Source: an uncultured Collinsella sp. (GTDB lineage: Bacteria > Actinomycetota > Coriobacteriia > Coriobacteriales > Coriobacteriaceae). From it: DNA of 64,000 nucleotides. The stretch is from assembly GCA_900757595.1 (NCBI GenBank), contig CAAEOL010000047.1, forward strand, positions 1 to 64,000, given 5' to 3'. Every line of letters starts with the position of its first letter. Position 1 is the first letter of the stretch. Positions 26,432 to 34,069 of this stretch are shown here, piece after piece. Below the pieces are notes generated by a model. That model saw only the letters and a list, made by a program, of their open reading frames with translations. It did no database searches and was not told the DNA's origin. A program made the translations under genes and the position numbers.

Positions 26432-26543
26432 TCAACACGTAAAGGCAATATTTGGGATGTGACAGAGGGATTATCCCCTTGTCGCATCCAGTGACCGCCT
26501 AGGTTGTGCCGGTTGTGCCTGGCTTTTGGAGCGGTATTACCGA

Positions 26544-26572
26544 TTGTTCAAAATGGCATTCGTGGGTAGAAT
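26544..26572 (+). promoter_or_regulatory. Promoter of candidate antisense RNA
   Basis: TTGTTC and TAGAAT are separated by exactly 17 nt. The expected start is near 26579, pointing toward the 3' end of the small toxin-like gene on the opposite strand. Confidence 0.55.
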
Positions 26573-26578
26573 AGTGCC

Positions 26579-26662
26579 GACGGCAGCCCAAGTTCTGCTA
26601 AGCTGGGCAGCGCCGTTGCTTGGTTTAAGGGGTCAACGCCTTAGCGGCGGCGACCCCTTTTA
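26579..26662 (+). ncRNA. Candidate type I antitoxin RNA
   Basis: The RNA predicted from the TTGTTC-17-TAGAAT promoter would be about 84 nt. It has a first hairpin at 26581-26615 (CGGC-GCCCA with TGGGC-GCCG). The second is a terminator stem, AAGGGGTC at 26627-26634 with GACCCCTT at 26652-26659, running into TTTTA. It is complementary to the last 22 nt of the toxin-like reading frame and to its 3' untranslated region. This 3'-overlapping convergent arrangement is that of the Fst/RNAII and TxpA/RatA type I systems. No transcription evidence is available here. Confidence 0.5.
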
Positions 26663-26766
26663 CGTTGCTTCGAACGTTGCTTGAGTGCCTCGGAAAGTCC
26701 GATGAGCGTCGTGAGGAGCGAGACCAAGGCGGTCAGGAGCCTCACAAAATCAATCAAATCGGTCAT
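26641..26766 (-). CDS. Small hydrophobic peptide, candidate type I toxin
   Basis: This 41-codon frame was read directly from the sequence. It begins MTDLIDFVRLLTALV, continues as one hydrophobic helix to about residue 23 (LTTLIGL), then becomes strongly basic (LKQRSKQRKRGRRR). One membrane span with a cationic tail is the usual form of type I toxins. GGGAGGTGATGCCC precedes the ATG. The ribosome site can be sequestered by CCCTCCAT just upstream in the leader, another type I trait. A TAGAAT -10 box (26836-26831) with TTCGCA 18 nt upstream (26860-26855) drives it, overlapped by an SOS-like palindrome. A convergent RNA covers its 3' end. Confidence 0.6.
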   Translation of the reverse strand: MTDLIDFVRLLTALVSLLTTLIGLSEALKQRSKQRKRGRRR

Positions 26767-26853
26767 GGGCATCACCTCCCATCAAATGGAGGGCGCTGCC
26801 CGGCACATGGAACTGCCGCCAACAGCATCAATTCTATCAAAGCGCAATTAGAT

Positions 26854-26873
26854 ATGCGAATGTTTGTTCGCAT
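26854..26873 (-). promoter_or_regulatory. SOS/LexA-like operator over the toxin -35 box
   Basis: ATGCGAA and TTCGCAT are perfect 7-bp half-sites with a 6-nt spacer. The central 14 nt (CGAATGTTTGTTCG) differ from the Gram-positive LexA consensus CGAAC-N4-GTTCG at one position. The palindrome covers the -35 region of the toxin promoter. A perfect consensus box lies at 60294 in this window. Confidence 0.5.
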
Positions 26874-26883
26874 TTCAGAAGAT

Positions 26884-26931
26884 CGGAGCTCGGTTATGGC
26901 AAAGGAACAGTTCCTTTGCCATACCCGAGCT
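26884..26931. repeat. Hairpin related to the CTGTCCC family
   Basis: GAGCTCGGTTATGGCAAAGGAA pairs with TTCCTTTGCCATACCCGAGCTT with a bulge. The 19-nt centre CAAAGGAACAGTTCCTTTG is the same length as, and similar to, CAAAGGAAGTGTCCCTTTG in the hairpin at 27208. Confidence 0.6.
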
Positions 26932-26952
26932 TGTCGCCGAACTGCTACCTAC

Positions 26953-27157
26953 ATTTTTCAAGTTATTCGGCCACGCTGCTGGTTCTGTATAAATGCACCG
27001 CCGGGATTATCTGAGAGTTTTTGTCCTTATTTGAGCGCATGCATGCCCATTTGCTCACTTACGTCACCGAATCAAACACCATTAGAGGTGTGAATGTTCC
27101 TGAGAGGGCATCTTTTGCCATTTAACGACCTCCGACAGGCCGAATAACTCGAAATTT
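26953..27157. repeat. 205-bp inverted-repeat element with 20-bp arms
   Basis: The arms 26953-26972 and 27138-27157 match at 17 of 20 positions (shared AGTTATTCGGCC). The interior has no recognised gene. A 20-codon frame on the minus strand, 27121-27059 (MAKDALSGTFTPLMVFDSVT), has a well-placed GGAGG; I cannot say whether it is translated. The wider 26366-27237 gap is explained by this element, the toxin locus and two hairpins. Confidence 0.6.
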
Positions 27158-27207
27158 GTTGGTGGCGAAAGCGTAACAGTCCTATACGCCAAAAGCCGGC
27201 ATCTCCC

Positions 27208-27238
27208 ATGTGACAAAGGAAGTGTCCCTTTGTCACAT
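27208..27238 (-). repeat. CTGTCCC-type hairpin abutting HAD gene stop
   Basis: A perfect 12-bp stem (ATGTGACAAAGG with CCTTTGTCACAT) has the loop AAGTGTC. Its last base overlaps the TAA stop codon of the HAD phosphatase. Confidence 0.8.
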
Positions 27239-28095
27239 TATTCGATGACGGTGCGGGAGTTTTGCTCGCGCATGGTGGCGAGCATGTGTTTGGGGACGGC
27301 ATGGACCATGCAGCTGCCGATAGTTGCGCTCGCGGCGGCTTTAGCTGCAGCGCTAGCGTTTTTGGTCGCGTAGCTGTGGCGGAAACGCTTGAGCATGGCA
27401 ATGTCGTTGCCGCCGTCGCCGTAGACCGCGACCTCGTCCTCGGCAATGCCGTAGTAGCCCGCCAGCCAGACCACGCTCTCGCCCTTGTTGCATGCCACAT
27501 CCGTGATCTCGAACATCACCGGGTCAAACGGCGCGTTGACCACGCGGTCCGAGCGCTCGGCCAAATACGCCTTAAGGTCGCGCTCCAGCTCGGACGAGAT
27601 CACACGGCAGTTGATCTTGCACACATCGTGGCGCAGGATGTCGCCGATCGACTGGTCAAAATACTGCTCCTCGTGATACCCGCCACGCGCACGCATACCA
27701 CGCATCACGATGCGCTTGATGGGGCTGTCCTTTTTAAAGCCCGCCTGGTGCATCTCGAACGAACCGCTCGAGAACATACCGTCGGGCGTGGAGCAGTCAA
27801 AGCAGATATCCGGAAACTCCTTGAGCAGCTCCTCGGTGATCTGTGGGTCGATGGTCCAGGTCTTGAGCACCTCGCCATGACTGTCGCGCACGATGGAGCC
27901 GTTAGAGCAGCAGGCGTCAAGCGCCAGGCCCGTAAAGCCATGCTCGCCGATCGGCAACGTCGAGCGCCCGGTCGCGGGAACCACATGCAGGCCAGCCTCG
28001 GTCAGCTCGCGAATGGCACGGCGGATAGCCCCGTCTGCCTCGTGCAGGGCGTTCAGCAGCGTTCCGTCTAAGTCACTCGCAAACATCTTGATCAT
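27238..28095 (-). CDS. Cof-type HAD family phosphatase
   Basis: This is a 285-residue HAD-superfamily hydrolase of subfamily IIB (Cof), usually acting on sugar phosphates or flavin-type phosphoesters. Motif I is FASDLDGTLL (catalytic Asp pair), motif II lies around VVPATGRSTLP, and motif IV is YGDGGNDIAML. A C2-type cap sits between residues 85 and 190. The ATG at 28095 has AGAGGC at 6 nt; an in-frame ATG at 28101 is too close to it. The substrate is unknown. Confidence 0.92.
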   Translation of the reverse strand: MIKMFASDLDGTLLNALHEADGAIRRAIRELTEAGLHVVPATGRSTLPIGEHGFTGLALDACCSNGSIVRDSHGEVLKTWTIDPQITEELLKEFPDICFDCSTPDGMFSSGSFEMHQAGFKKDSPIKRIVMRGMRARGGYHEEQYFDQSIGDILRHDVCKINCRVISSELERDLKAYLAERSDRVVNAPFDPVMFEITDVACNKGESVVWLAGYYGIAEDEVAVYGDGGNDIAMLKRFRHSYATKNASAAAKAAASATIGSCMVHAVPKHMLATMREQNSRTVIE

Positions 28096-28210
28096 GGGCA
28101 TGCCTCTCTTTCGTCTGCACGATATTTTAGACGAGAATGAGCGCGCCCATGCAAGGGCGCTCCAACGCGCCGGGACATTCGCTCCCGCAAAGCCACAGTG
28201 CCCCAGCGCG

Positions 28211-29473
28211 TTAAATCAATCGCCACAAGCGACTTTTCAGCCGATAAAACAGCGCCGTCGTCAACGTCAGCACCGCCAACATGGCTGCGAATACAATCGC
28301 CGGTGTCCATCGATCATATGCAACCCCGTACGTCAATTGGCCGATAGGTGTTGCGCAGGAAAGGACCATGTAAACGACCGAAAGCACTTTTCCGCAGAGC
28401 TCAGTCGGCGCTGCCCGCTGAACAAACGCGATGATTTCAACCGACGCAATGGCCACCCACACCATGACCCATGCCGAACCAACCGTAAACACGGTGAACA
28501 CGCATACATCCGCGCCGAACAGTAGCGTAACAATAATCGGTACGACTCCTAAACAGATCATCGCAACATATCGACATATGCCATTGAGAGAAAAGCGATG
28601 CGGCCAAATGCCGACCAAGCCACTGCCGGCAAGACCACCCAAGCCCAGAGCAACCTCAACCATCCCAACGCAGGACGATTGCATGCCAAGATGCTTTGTA
28701 ACAATAATGGGAGCGCCAATCGTTAGCCCAACCAACGCAAGGTTTAAAACGGCCGCAAGCAAAATCACGGCGACCAATGATGCATTTTGCAACAGATACC
28801 GAATCGACTCCCGAAAATCGTTTCGGCATGTCGTACGAGTCGCGCAGTCTCCCATCGTTTCAGATGAGGCATTTTGCTTGAGCGCGCCCCCAAACAGCAG
28901 GGCTGAAATCGCAAACGTCACCGACGCGATCGCGCAAAGGGTGTCGATACCAAAACACCCATAGACTGCCGTCCCGACCACAGGGCCCAAGATATTGCTC
29001 GCCATAGTCATCTGCGAAACCAATGCGGTGGCCCGCTCAACCTTCTTTTCACCCGCCATGCGCACCGTCTCAATTTGAAGCATCGGTTTCAGCAGTGATT
29101 GGATGCCATATTGGACGCAAAGCATTGCTACCACGACAACGGCAAGAGGCAGCGAACGCTTCATGGGGATAAACAACAATGATGCAGCCGTCAGAACAAT
29201 GCTGAGCACCACAAGAACCCCGCGATGTCTCCTGCGATCCGCTAAGATCCCACCAACCGGAGTCGCGAGCACACCTGGTATGAACGCTATCGCCGCGACG
29301 GTGCCATATAACGTTGACGAGCCGCTGCAATCGAACAAGTAAAGCGGGCACGCAAAGCACAGTGCCGACAACATCGAATACGCGCACAGCTGTGCAACCA
29401 GAAGCTCCGTGAGTCTAATTGACCGCACTGTTTTTGATTCCAACGATGCACTGACGTCTCTCAAACCAGCCAT
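28211..29473 (-). CDS. MFS transporter
   Basis: This is a major facilitator with 12 predicted helices and 420 residues. The loop 2-3 motif is seen as GGILADRRRHRGVLVVL (a variant of GxLaDrxGrr). The sequence resembles drug exporters of the macrolide-efflux type (DHA3). A TetR gene lies immediately upstream on the same strand, with matching operators between them, which fits an inducible efflux pump. The region is AT-richer than its neighbours, suggesting acquisition. The ATG at 29473 follows AGGGGGCGG. Confidence 0.88.
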   Translation of the reverse strand: MAGLRDVSASLESKTVRSIRLTELLVAQLCAYSMLSALCFACPLYLFDCSGSSTLYGTVAAIAFIPGVLATPVGGILADRRRHRGVLVVLSIVLTAASLLFIPMKRSLPLAVVVVAMLCVQYGIQSLLKPMLQIETVRMAGEKKVERATALVSQMTMASNILGPVVGTAVYGCFGIDTLCAIASVTFAISALLFGGALKQNASSETMGDCATRTTCRNDFRESIRYLLQNASLVAVILLAAVLNLALVGLTIGAPIIVTKHLGMQSSCVGMVEVALGLGGLAGSGLVGIWPHRFSLNGICRYVAMICLGVVPIIVTLLFGADVCVFTVFTVGSAWVMVWVAIASVEIIAFVQRAAPTELCGKVLSVVYMVLSCATPIGQLTYGVAYDRWTPAIVFAAMLAVLTLTTALFYRLKSRLWRLI

Positions 29474-29486
29474 AAGTCCGCCCCCT

Positions 29487-29572
29487 ATACATACCGTTAG
29501 TATGTATTTAATGACTTGAAAAGGGCAGCCGTGGCTACCCTCACAAATCAATTACATACCGTTGGTATCTAT
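29487..29572. promoter_or_regulatory. Two TetR-type operators between tetR and the MFS gene
   Basis: Site 1 is ATACATAC-CGTTA-GTATGTAT at 29487-29507, a perfect 8-bp inverted repeat. Site 2 is TTACATAC-CGTTG-GTATCTAT at 29552-29572, with the same spacer length. Site 1 lies 14 nt before the MFS start and site 2 abuts the tetR stop codon. The two-site layout suggests that the MFS gene has its own repressed promoter. Confidence 0.75.
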
Positions 29573-29573
29573 A

Positions 29574-30236
29574 TTACCACCCGGCGCGGTCCCATACGTC
29601 CCAAATCTGCGCCGTTGTCTGAAGCACTTCATTACCCAAATCGAGCCCCACCGCGGCCGCCATCTGCGCCAAACATTGTGCGCGAGCGAGCATTCGCTCC
29701 TTGGGTTCGAGCGGACGAAACAATGGCAGCAGCCAAAGATTTGCCAACAACGATACGGCCTCCGCCGCTTCACGCGGGCATTCGCACGCAATGGAGCCGT
29801 CGGTGATGCCCTCCTCGATCACTGGCAAGAGACAGCCATCGGCCGAATCGTCAAACGAGCCCTGGTACTGCATTGCCAGTAGGCGCGAGCTTTTTACCGG
29901 ATCCGCCGCAGGATGCATGCGTGCCCATAGCTCAATTTGTGGAACGACAGACTCGGGCGCGTACAGCTGCTTGAGCTTTTGGGCTCCGGTCATATTACCG
30001 ATGCCAAGCATTGAGCGACGGTGCTCAACAATCGGAGCCATTGCCCGATCAAATGCGGCGTTGAAAATCTCCTCTTTGCTCTTAAAGTGATGATAGACAG
30101 CGCCCTTGGTCATGCCATCGAGGCGGTCGACGATATCTTGAATGCTCGTCCCCTCATAACCCTGTGCGCAGAATAACTCCAGCGCCGCGTCGAGAATCTT
30201 CGCGACCGTCTCCTCGGGATATTTATTACGACCCAT
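29574..30236 (-). CDS. TetR family transcriptional regulator of the MFS gene
   Basis: The 220-residue regulator has a TetR helix-turn-helix at residues 8-55 (GTSIQDIVDRLDGMTKGAVYHHFKSKEEIF). This is close to the canonical signature of multidrug-pump repressors. The start MGRNKYPEET at 30236 was chosen because it matches the family N-terminus; the frame is open 36 nt upstream. The ATACATAC operators lie between it and the MFS gene, so it probably represses that pump. Confidence 0.9.
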   Translation of the reverse strand: MGRNKYPEETVAKILDAALELFCAQGYEGTSIQDIVDRLDGMTKGAVYHHFKSKEEIFNAAFDRAMAPIVEHRRSMLGIGNMTGAQKLKQLYAPESVVPQIELWARMHPAADPVKSSRLLAMQYQGSFDDSADGCLLPVIEEGITDGSIACECPREAAEAVSLLANLWLLPLFRPLEPKERMLARAQCLAQMAAAVGLDLGNEVLQTTAQIWDVWDRAGW

Positions 30237-30243
30237 AATCCGT

Positions 30244-30297
30244 CCATCCGCAACGCAAGTCTTGTGCCTCATTGCAGCATTTTAACGTTGCGGATGG
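30244..30297. repeat. 12-bp inverted repeat between glnK and tetR
   Basis: CCATCCGCAACG at 30244-30255 pairs perfectly with CGTTGCGGATGG at 30286-30297 across 30 nt. It is either the glnK transcript end or part of the tetR promoter region. Confidence 0.6.
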
Positions 30298-30310
30298 TAG
30301 GCGGTCGATT

Positions 30311-30649
30311 CTACACCGCGGCGGGGCCGTGTTCGCCGGTACGGATGCGGATGACTTCTTCGACCGGCTCGACCCAAATCTTGCCGTCGCCGACGGCACC
30401 GGTGCGAGCGGCGTTGCAGATAATCTCGACAATGCCATCGACATGCTCGTCGGCGCAAATAAGGGTGAACTGCACCTTGGGAATCGTGTTGACAAGCAGC
30501 TCGTTGCCGCGCACGTATTCCTTCCAGCCATGCTGTGCGCCGCAGCCCTGCACTTGGTTGATAGTCATGCCGCGAACATCGGCAGCAAACAGCGCGTCTT
30601 TGAGAACCTCAAGCTTCTCCTGGCGCACGATAGCCGTGATCTTTTTCAT
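30311..30649 (-). CDS. glnK: PII nitrogen regulatory protein (GlnK/GlnB)
   Basis: The 112-residue trimeric signal protein binds ATP/ADP and 2-oxoglutarate and gates AmtB. Family motifs are MKKITAIVRQEKLEVLKDAL, the T-loop region GWKEYVRGNELLVNTIPK, and the C-terminal TGAVGDGKIWVEPVEEVIRIRTGE. The T-loop tyrosine that is uridylylated in enterobacteria (Tyr51) is replaced by leucine in this alignment, so that modification is unlikely. It lies downstream of amtB, the common amtB-glnK pairing in reversed order, with a long hairpin between them. Confidence 0.95.
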   Translation of the reverse strand: MKKITAIVRQEKLEVLKDALFAADVRGMTINQVQGCGAQHGWKEYVRGNELLVNTIPKVQFTLICADEHVDGIVEIICNAARTGAVGDGKIWVEPVEEVIRIRTGEHGPAAV

Positions 30650-30694
30650 AATGAATTCCTCTCTTCAATAAAAGAAATTGATTTACCTTCACAT

Positions 30695-30804
30695 GGCACG
30701 GGTTTTCCAGGTGCCCGAGATTGCCCCGAAAGAGGAGCGCCGCGTACTTCGGTACGCAAGCGACGGTTTGAGGGGCAAGGTCGGGTGCCTGGGAAAGCCG
30801 TGCC
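30695..30804. repeat. Long nested hairpin between amtB and glnK
   Basis: The arms 30695-30727 and 30772-30804 match over 33 bp with about six mismatches. They enclose GCGTAC-TTCG-GTACGC (30742-30757), a perfect stem with a UUCG tetraloop. It sits directly behind the amtB stop, so it could reduce read-through into glnK. Confidence 0.75.
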
Positions 30805-30805
30805 G

Positions 30806-32083
30806 CTAATCGAGTCCCGAGAAGGAGGGATACGCGCTCTCGCCGTGCTGACTCGCATCCAAGCCCAGCGCCTCGTCGGCCTCGTCCACGCGCAGGCTGC
30901 CGTGGAACAGCGCCTTGACCACCGCGGCGATCACCAAGTCGAGCACCAACACAATAGCGACCGTCACCACAATGCCCAAAATCTGCGAGATGAGCAGCGA
31001 CACGTCGCCCGTGTAGAGCAGGCCACCCTTACCGGTCCACGAAAGTTCCGGCACGCAGAACAGGCCCATGAGCACGCCGCCCAAGATGCCGCCGATGCCG
31101 TGGCAACCGAACGCGTCGAGCGCGTCGTCGTAGCCAAACTTGGTCTTGAGATGGCTGATGGCCAAGTAGCAGACGGGCGAGACGATCAGGCCCATGACCA
31201 GCGCCGCCCACGGCTCGACAAAGCCCGCGCCCGGCGTGACCACCACAAGACCCGCGACCAAACCGGTGCTGGCACCCACCAGCGTGGGGCGACCGGTATG
31301 CACGCGCTCGACGGCAAGCCACGAAACCATGCCCGCCGCGCTGGCCGTCACGGTGTTGAGAATGGCAAGCGCAGCCACGGCGTCGGCCTTAAACTCGCTG
31401 CCGCCGTTAAAACCAAACCAGCCAAACCAAAGCAGACCGGCGCCCAGCGCCACAAACGGCACGTTATGCGGACGGTAGCTCACCATGCCAAAGCCGCGAC
31501 GACGGCCGAGTATTAAGCAGAGAATCAGGCCCGTCAGACCGGACGAAATGTGCACCACGTCGCCGCCAGCAAAGTCGAGTGCGCCGATAATGTCACCGAT
31601 AAAGGAACCATCGCCGCCCCAAACCATGTGGGCGAGCGGCGCATAGACCACGAGCAGCCAAATGCCCAGGAAGGCCGTCATGGCACCAAACTTAACGCGG
31701 CCGGCCAGGCTGCCCGTGACGATAGCTGCCGTGATCATGGCAAACGCCATCTGAAAGGCGATGTTGATGATCTGAGGGTAGACGGCACCGTCCGCGGCAT
31801 TGCCCTCGGCCGCCTGCAGCACCTGGTTGAGCACCGGCAGGCACAGCAGCTGGTCAAGGCCTCCAATAAACGGGCTGGAACCGTCGCCGCCGTAGGCCAG
31901 CGACCAGCCGGCAACAATCCACAGCACACCAACCAGGCCAATGGCGCCAAAGCACATAAGCATGGTGTTGATGACATTTTTGCGCCTGGACAGGCCGCCA
32001 TAGAAAAACGCCAGACCCGGTGTCATTAAAAACACGAGCATGGTGCAGATGAGCATAAACGTTGTCGATCCCGTATCGTACAT
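30806..32083 (-). CDS. amtB: Ammonium transporter AmtB
   Basis: This is an Amt/Rh channel with 11 helices and 425 residues. Signatures are FFYGGLSRRKNVINTMLM near the N-terminus and the twin pore histidines in DVVHISSGLTG and AFGCHGIGGILGG. The start MYDTGSTTFML at 32083 is preceded by AAGGGGGAGC; the frame extends 57 nt upstream without a better site. With glnK just downstream, the pair should scavenge ammonium under nitrogen limitation. Confidence 0.96.
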   Translation of the reverse strand: MYDTGSTTFMLICTMLVFLMTPGLAFFYGGLSRRKNVINTMLMCFGAIGLVGVLWIVAGWSLAYGGDGSSPFIGGLDQLLCLPVLNQVLQAAEGNAADGAVYPQIINIAFQMAFAMITAAIVTGSLAGRVKFGAMTAFLGIWLLVVYAPLAHMVWGGDGSFIGDIIGALDFAGGDVVHISSGLTGLILCLILGRRRGFGMVSYRPHNVPFVALGAGLLWFGWFGFNGGSEFKADAVAALAILNTVTASAAGMVSWLAVERVHTGRPTLVGASTGLVAGLVVVTPGAGFVEPWAALVMGLIVSPVCYLAISHLKTKFGYDDALDAFGCHGIGGILGGVLMGLFCVPELSWTGKGGLLYTGDVSLLISQILGIVVTVAIVLVLDLVIAAVVKALFHGSLRVDEADEALGLDASQHGESAYPSFSGLD

Positions 32084-32281
32084 TCGCTCCCCCTTGGTCG
32101 CATGGACGTTGTCGGCGCCCATAATGCGGCCGAGGGGCAACTGGTGTAGACCAGATACGGCGTTGTTAAACGCCGCGTTGTCGAATGGAAACGGTGCCGC
32201 AATCTTGGAAACGGCGCGGCAACGGGCGCGAAACGAACGGGAAACGTGCGAACGAGAAGGGCGCGCTTGGCCCCGCTCTGG

Positions 32282-33301
32282 CTAGCGCCGGAACAGCTCG
32301 CGGGCTCGGTCGCGGAGGTCGGTAGCTCGGATGACGCCCTCGTAGCGATTGATGCGCAGACGCGGGAAGGCGTTAAAGAAGCGTAGGTCGCGGCGGCTGA
32401 GCGACACGCTCGGCACCGGACGGCTCATGCGCTTTCCGGCAAGGCGACGACTGAGCGACGGACGCGGCATGCTCGGCGCGGCATCGGCCACGCGGCGGGC
32501 AGCGAGCGCCAGGCCGCGAGCACCATCCGAGATAAATGTCGGCATCGAAGCCTTCTCGCGCAGGGCATCGAGCGCCGCGTCGCCCAGCTCGGCCAGCCAG
32601 GCGTTAACGGCGCGACCGCGGATATGCGTCTGCGCCACCGAATCGATCGCCGAATCGGGAATACGTTCGAGCATAGAGTCGGAGGCATCGGCAAGCGACT
32701 CATTGATGCGGTCGGCAAGGTCGGCACGCACACGCTCCAGCTCATCGGACAGGCGGCGCCAGCTGGCCAACGAGCACACCGCATCGACCATCATCGCGAC
32801 CGCGACGATAAAGGCGGACAGCCGCACAATCAGCACCGGCAGATGGCCGAGCAGCCCCAGCAATGCCGGCTCCACCAAGCGGCAAATGCACAGCGCGCCC
32901 AAGCCAAACGCACAGGCCCAGTACAGGCAGATGCGTCCGTGCAGGTTAAACGGCAGGTGTGAGTAATCCCAAAAGCGCGCGCCTGTTGTTTTTTCCAATA
33001 GAAGGCCCACACTGTACTCGATTACGCTGCATACAAGCGCCGCGGCGACAAACTGGCTCGAGGCATCTGGAATCCCGCGCAGCAAAAGCCAGCAGGCTAT
33101 GCCGCCCACACCATAGATAGGGCAACACGGCCCCAGCAAAAAGCCACTGTTGGCAAAGCGTCCGTGGTTGAGCATGGCGCAAACCGTCGACTCCCACGCC
33201 CAGCCGCAAAACCCGTAAAAGGCAAACGAGAGCACCAGTGCCGAGAGTGGACAGGCGGCAAGCGTCGCGCCGCCAAAAGCCATGTCGATCGCGGTTCCCA
33301 C
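32282..33301 (-). CDS. CmpB-type putative ABC transporter permease (membrane protein)
   Basis: The 339-residue protein has an N-terminal membrane domain of about six helices. It carries the signature SFAFYGFCGWAWESTVCAM and the RFWDYSHLPFNLHGRICLYWACAFG stretch of the 'putative ABC transporter permease' (CmpB/DUF1113) family. A long cytoplasmic C-terminal part (residues about 185-339) is rich in Arg, Ala and Asp. Despite the family name no transport has been shown. The start is GTG, 3 nt after the stop of the HD-domain gene, so the two are co-transcribed. Confidence 0.85.
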   Translation of the reverse strand: MGTAIDMAFGGATLAACPLSALVLSFAFYGFCGWAWESTVCAMLNHGRFANSGFLLGPCCPIYGVGGIACWLLLRGIPDASSQFVAAALVCSVIEYSVGLLLEKTTGARFWDYSHLPFNLHGRICLYWACAFGLGALCICRLVEPALLGLLGHLPVLIVRLSAFIVAVAMMVDAVCSLASWRRLSDELERVRADLADRINESLADASDSMLERIPDSAIDSVAQTHIRGRAVNAWLAELGDAALDALREKASMPTFISDGARGLALAARRVADAAPSMPRPSLSRRLAGKRMSRPVPSVSLSRRDLRFFNAFPRLRINRYEGVIRATDLRDRARELFRR

Positions 33302-33304
33302 CGT

Positions 33305-33841
33305 CTACCCTCTCCTCTTTTCGTTCGATTCGCTGCTCACGTCATCGTCCGCCTCGTCCTTGCGCCGCAGACGGCCGGCGACCGTCTCGCGCAGTGCGCA
33401 CCATTTATCCGCCAGGCACACAATCCATGCCTCACGACACGTCGGCGGCACCGGTACCAGCGGAAACATATGCCGTACGATAATATTCCGCTCGCGCGGC
33501 GTCAGCTCAAAATCTTCCTCCGCACGCGCCAGGGCAAAAAACGGGTGACGAAAGCCATGCAGTCGATGGCTTGGGTCGGGATCGTGCCAGTCATAGAGAA
33601 AGTAATCGTGCAGCAGGGCCCCGCGCAGCAGCGAGGCGCGGTCGACCGAAATGCCAGCACGGCCCAAGCGCTCGGCAAATGACAGACTTGCCCGCGCCAC
33701 CGAGGTCACATGCGCATACACCGTCACATCGCCATGCTGGATAAACTCGCGCGTCAGGTCCAGACGGCCCGCCTGTGCCAGTTGACGGGCAGCATGGTCT
33801 ACTTCGCACGCGATTTTCTCGGCACGAACGGTATCGGACAT
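33305..33841 (-). CDS. HD-domain phosphohydrolase
   Basis: This 178-residue HD-superfamily protein has the metal motif in LLRGALLHDYFLYDWHD (His-Asp). Further histidines lie in RLHGFRHPFFALARAEEDF and RNIIVRHMFPL. Such short HD proteins are putative nucleotide phosphohydrolases. The ATG at 33841 is preceded by GGAGG. It is the first gene of a two-gene operon with the CmpB-type membrane protein. Confidence 0.88.
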   Translation of the reverse strand: MSDTVRAEKIACEVDHAARQLAQAGRLDLTREFIQHGDVTVYAHVTSVARASLSFAERLGRAGISVDRASLLRGALLHDYFLYDWHDPDPSHRLHGFRHPFFALARAEEDFELTPRERNIIVRHMFPLVPVPPTCREAWIVCLADKWCALRETVAGRLRRKDEADDDVSSESNEKRRG

Positions 33842-33930
33842 GCGGCCTCCTTCCGGCGGCGCTCGGCGGCAAGCCACAGCCTGCACGCAATGAATAAAAT
33901 CATCATCGAATTTACCAGTATGGCATCGGA

Positions 33931-33942
33931 CAAAACGTTTTG
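33931..33942. promoter_or_regulatory. 12-bp palindrome CAAAACGTTTTG in the divergent region
   Basis: The palindrome lies between the HD gene and dxs. It resembles LacI-family operators, but it may be chance; no regulator is nearby. Confidence 0.25.
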
Positions 33943-34069
33943 CCCCACCAGTTGGCGAATTACCGCGCCGCCGTCACATATCAAACGCCAAAATGTGCGA
34001 GACTGTCTTGTGCAATTGTGCCGGCCGAGGGAGTGCCGGCGCACGATTCGCATGGAGTAACCCACAACG

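Noticed and set aside
26953..27157. Reading the 205-bp inverted repeat as a CRISPR fragment or insertion sequence
   Set aside because: There is no repeated spacer unit and no transposase; only one pair of arms.
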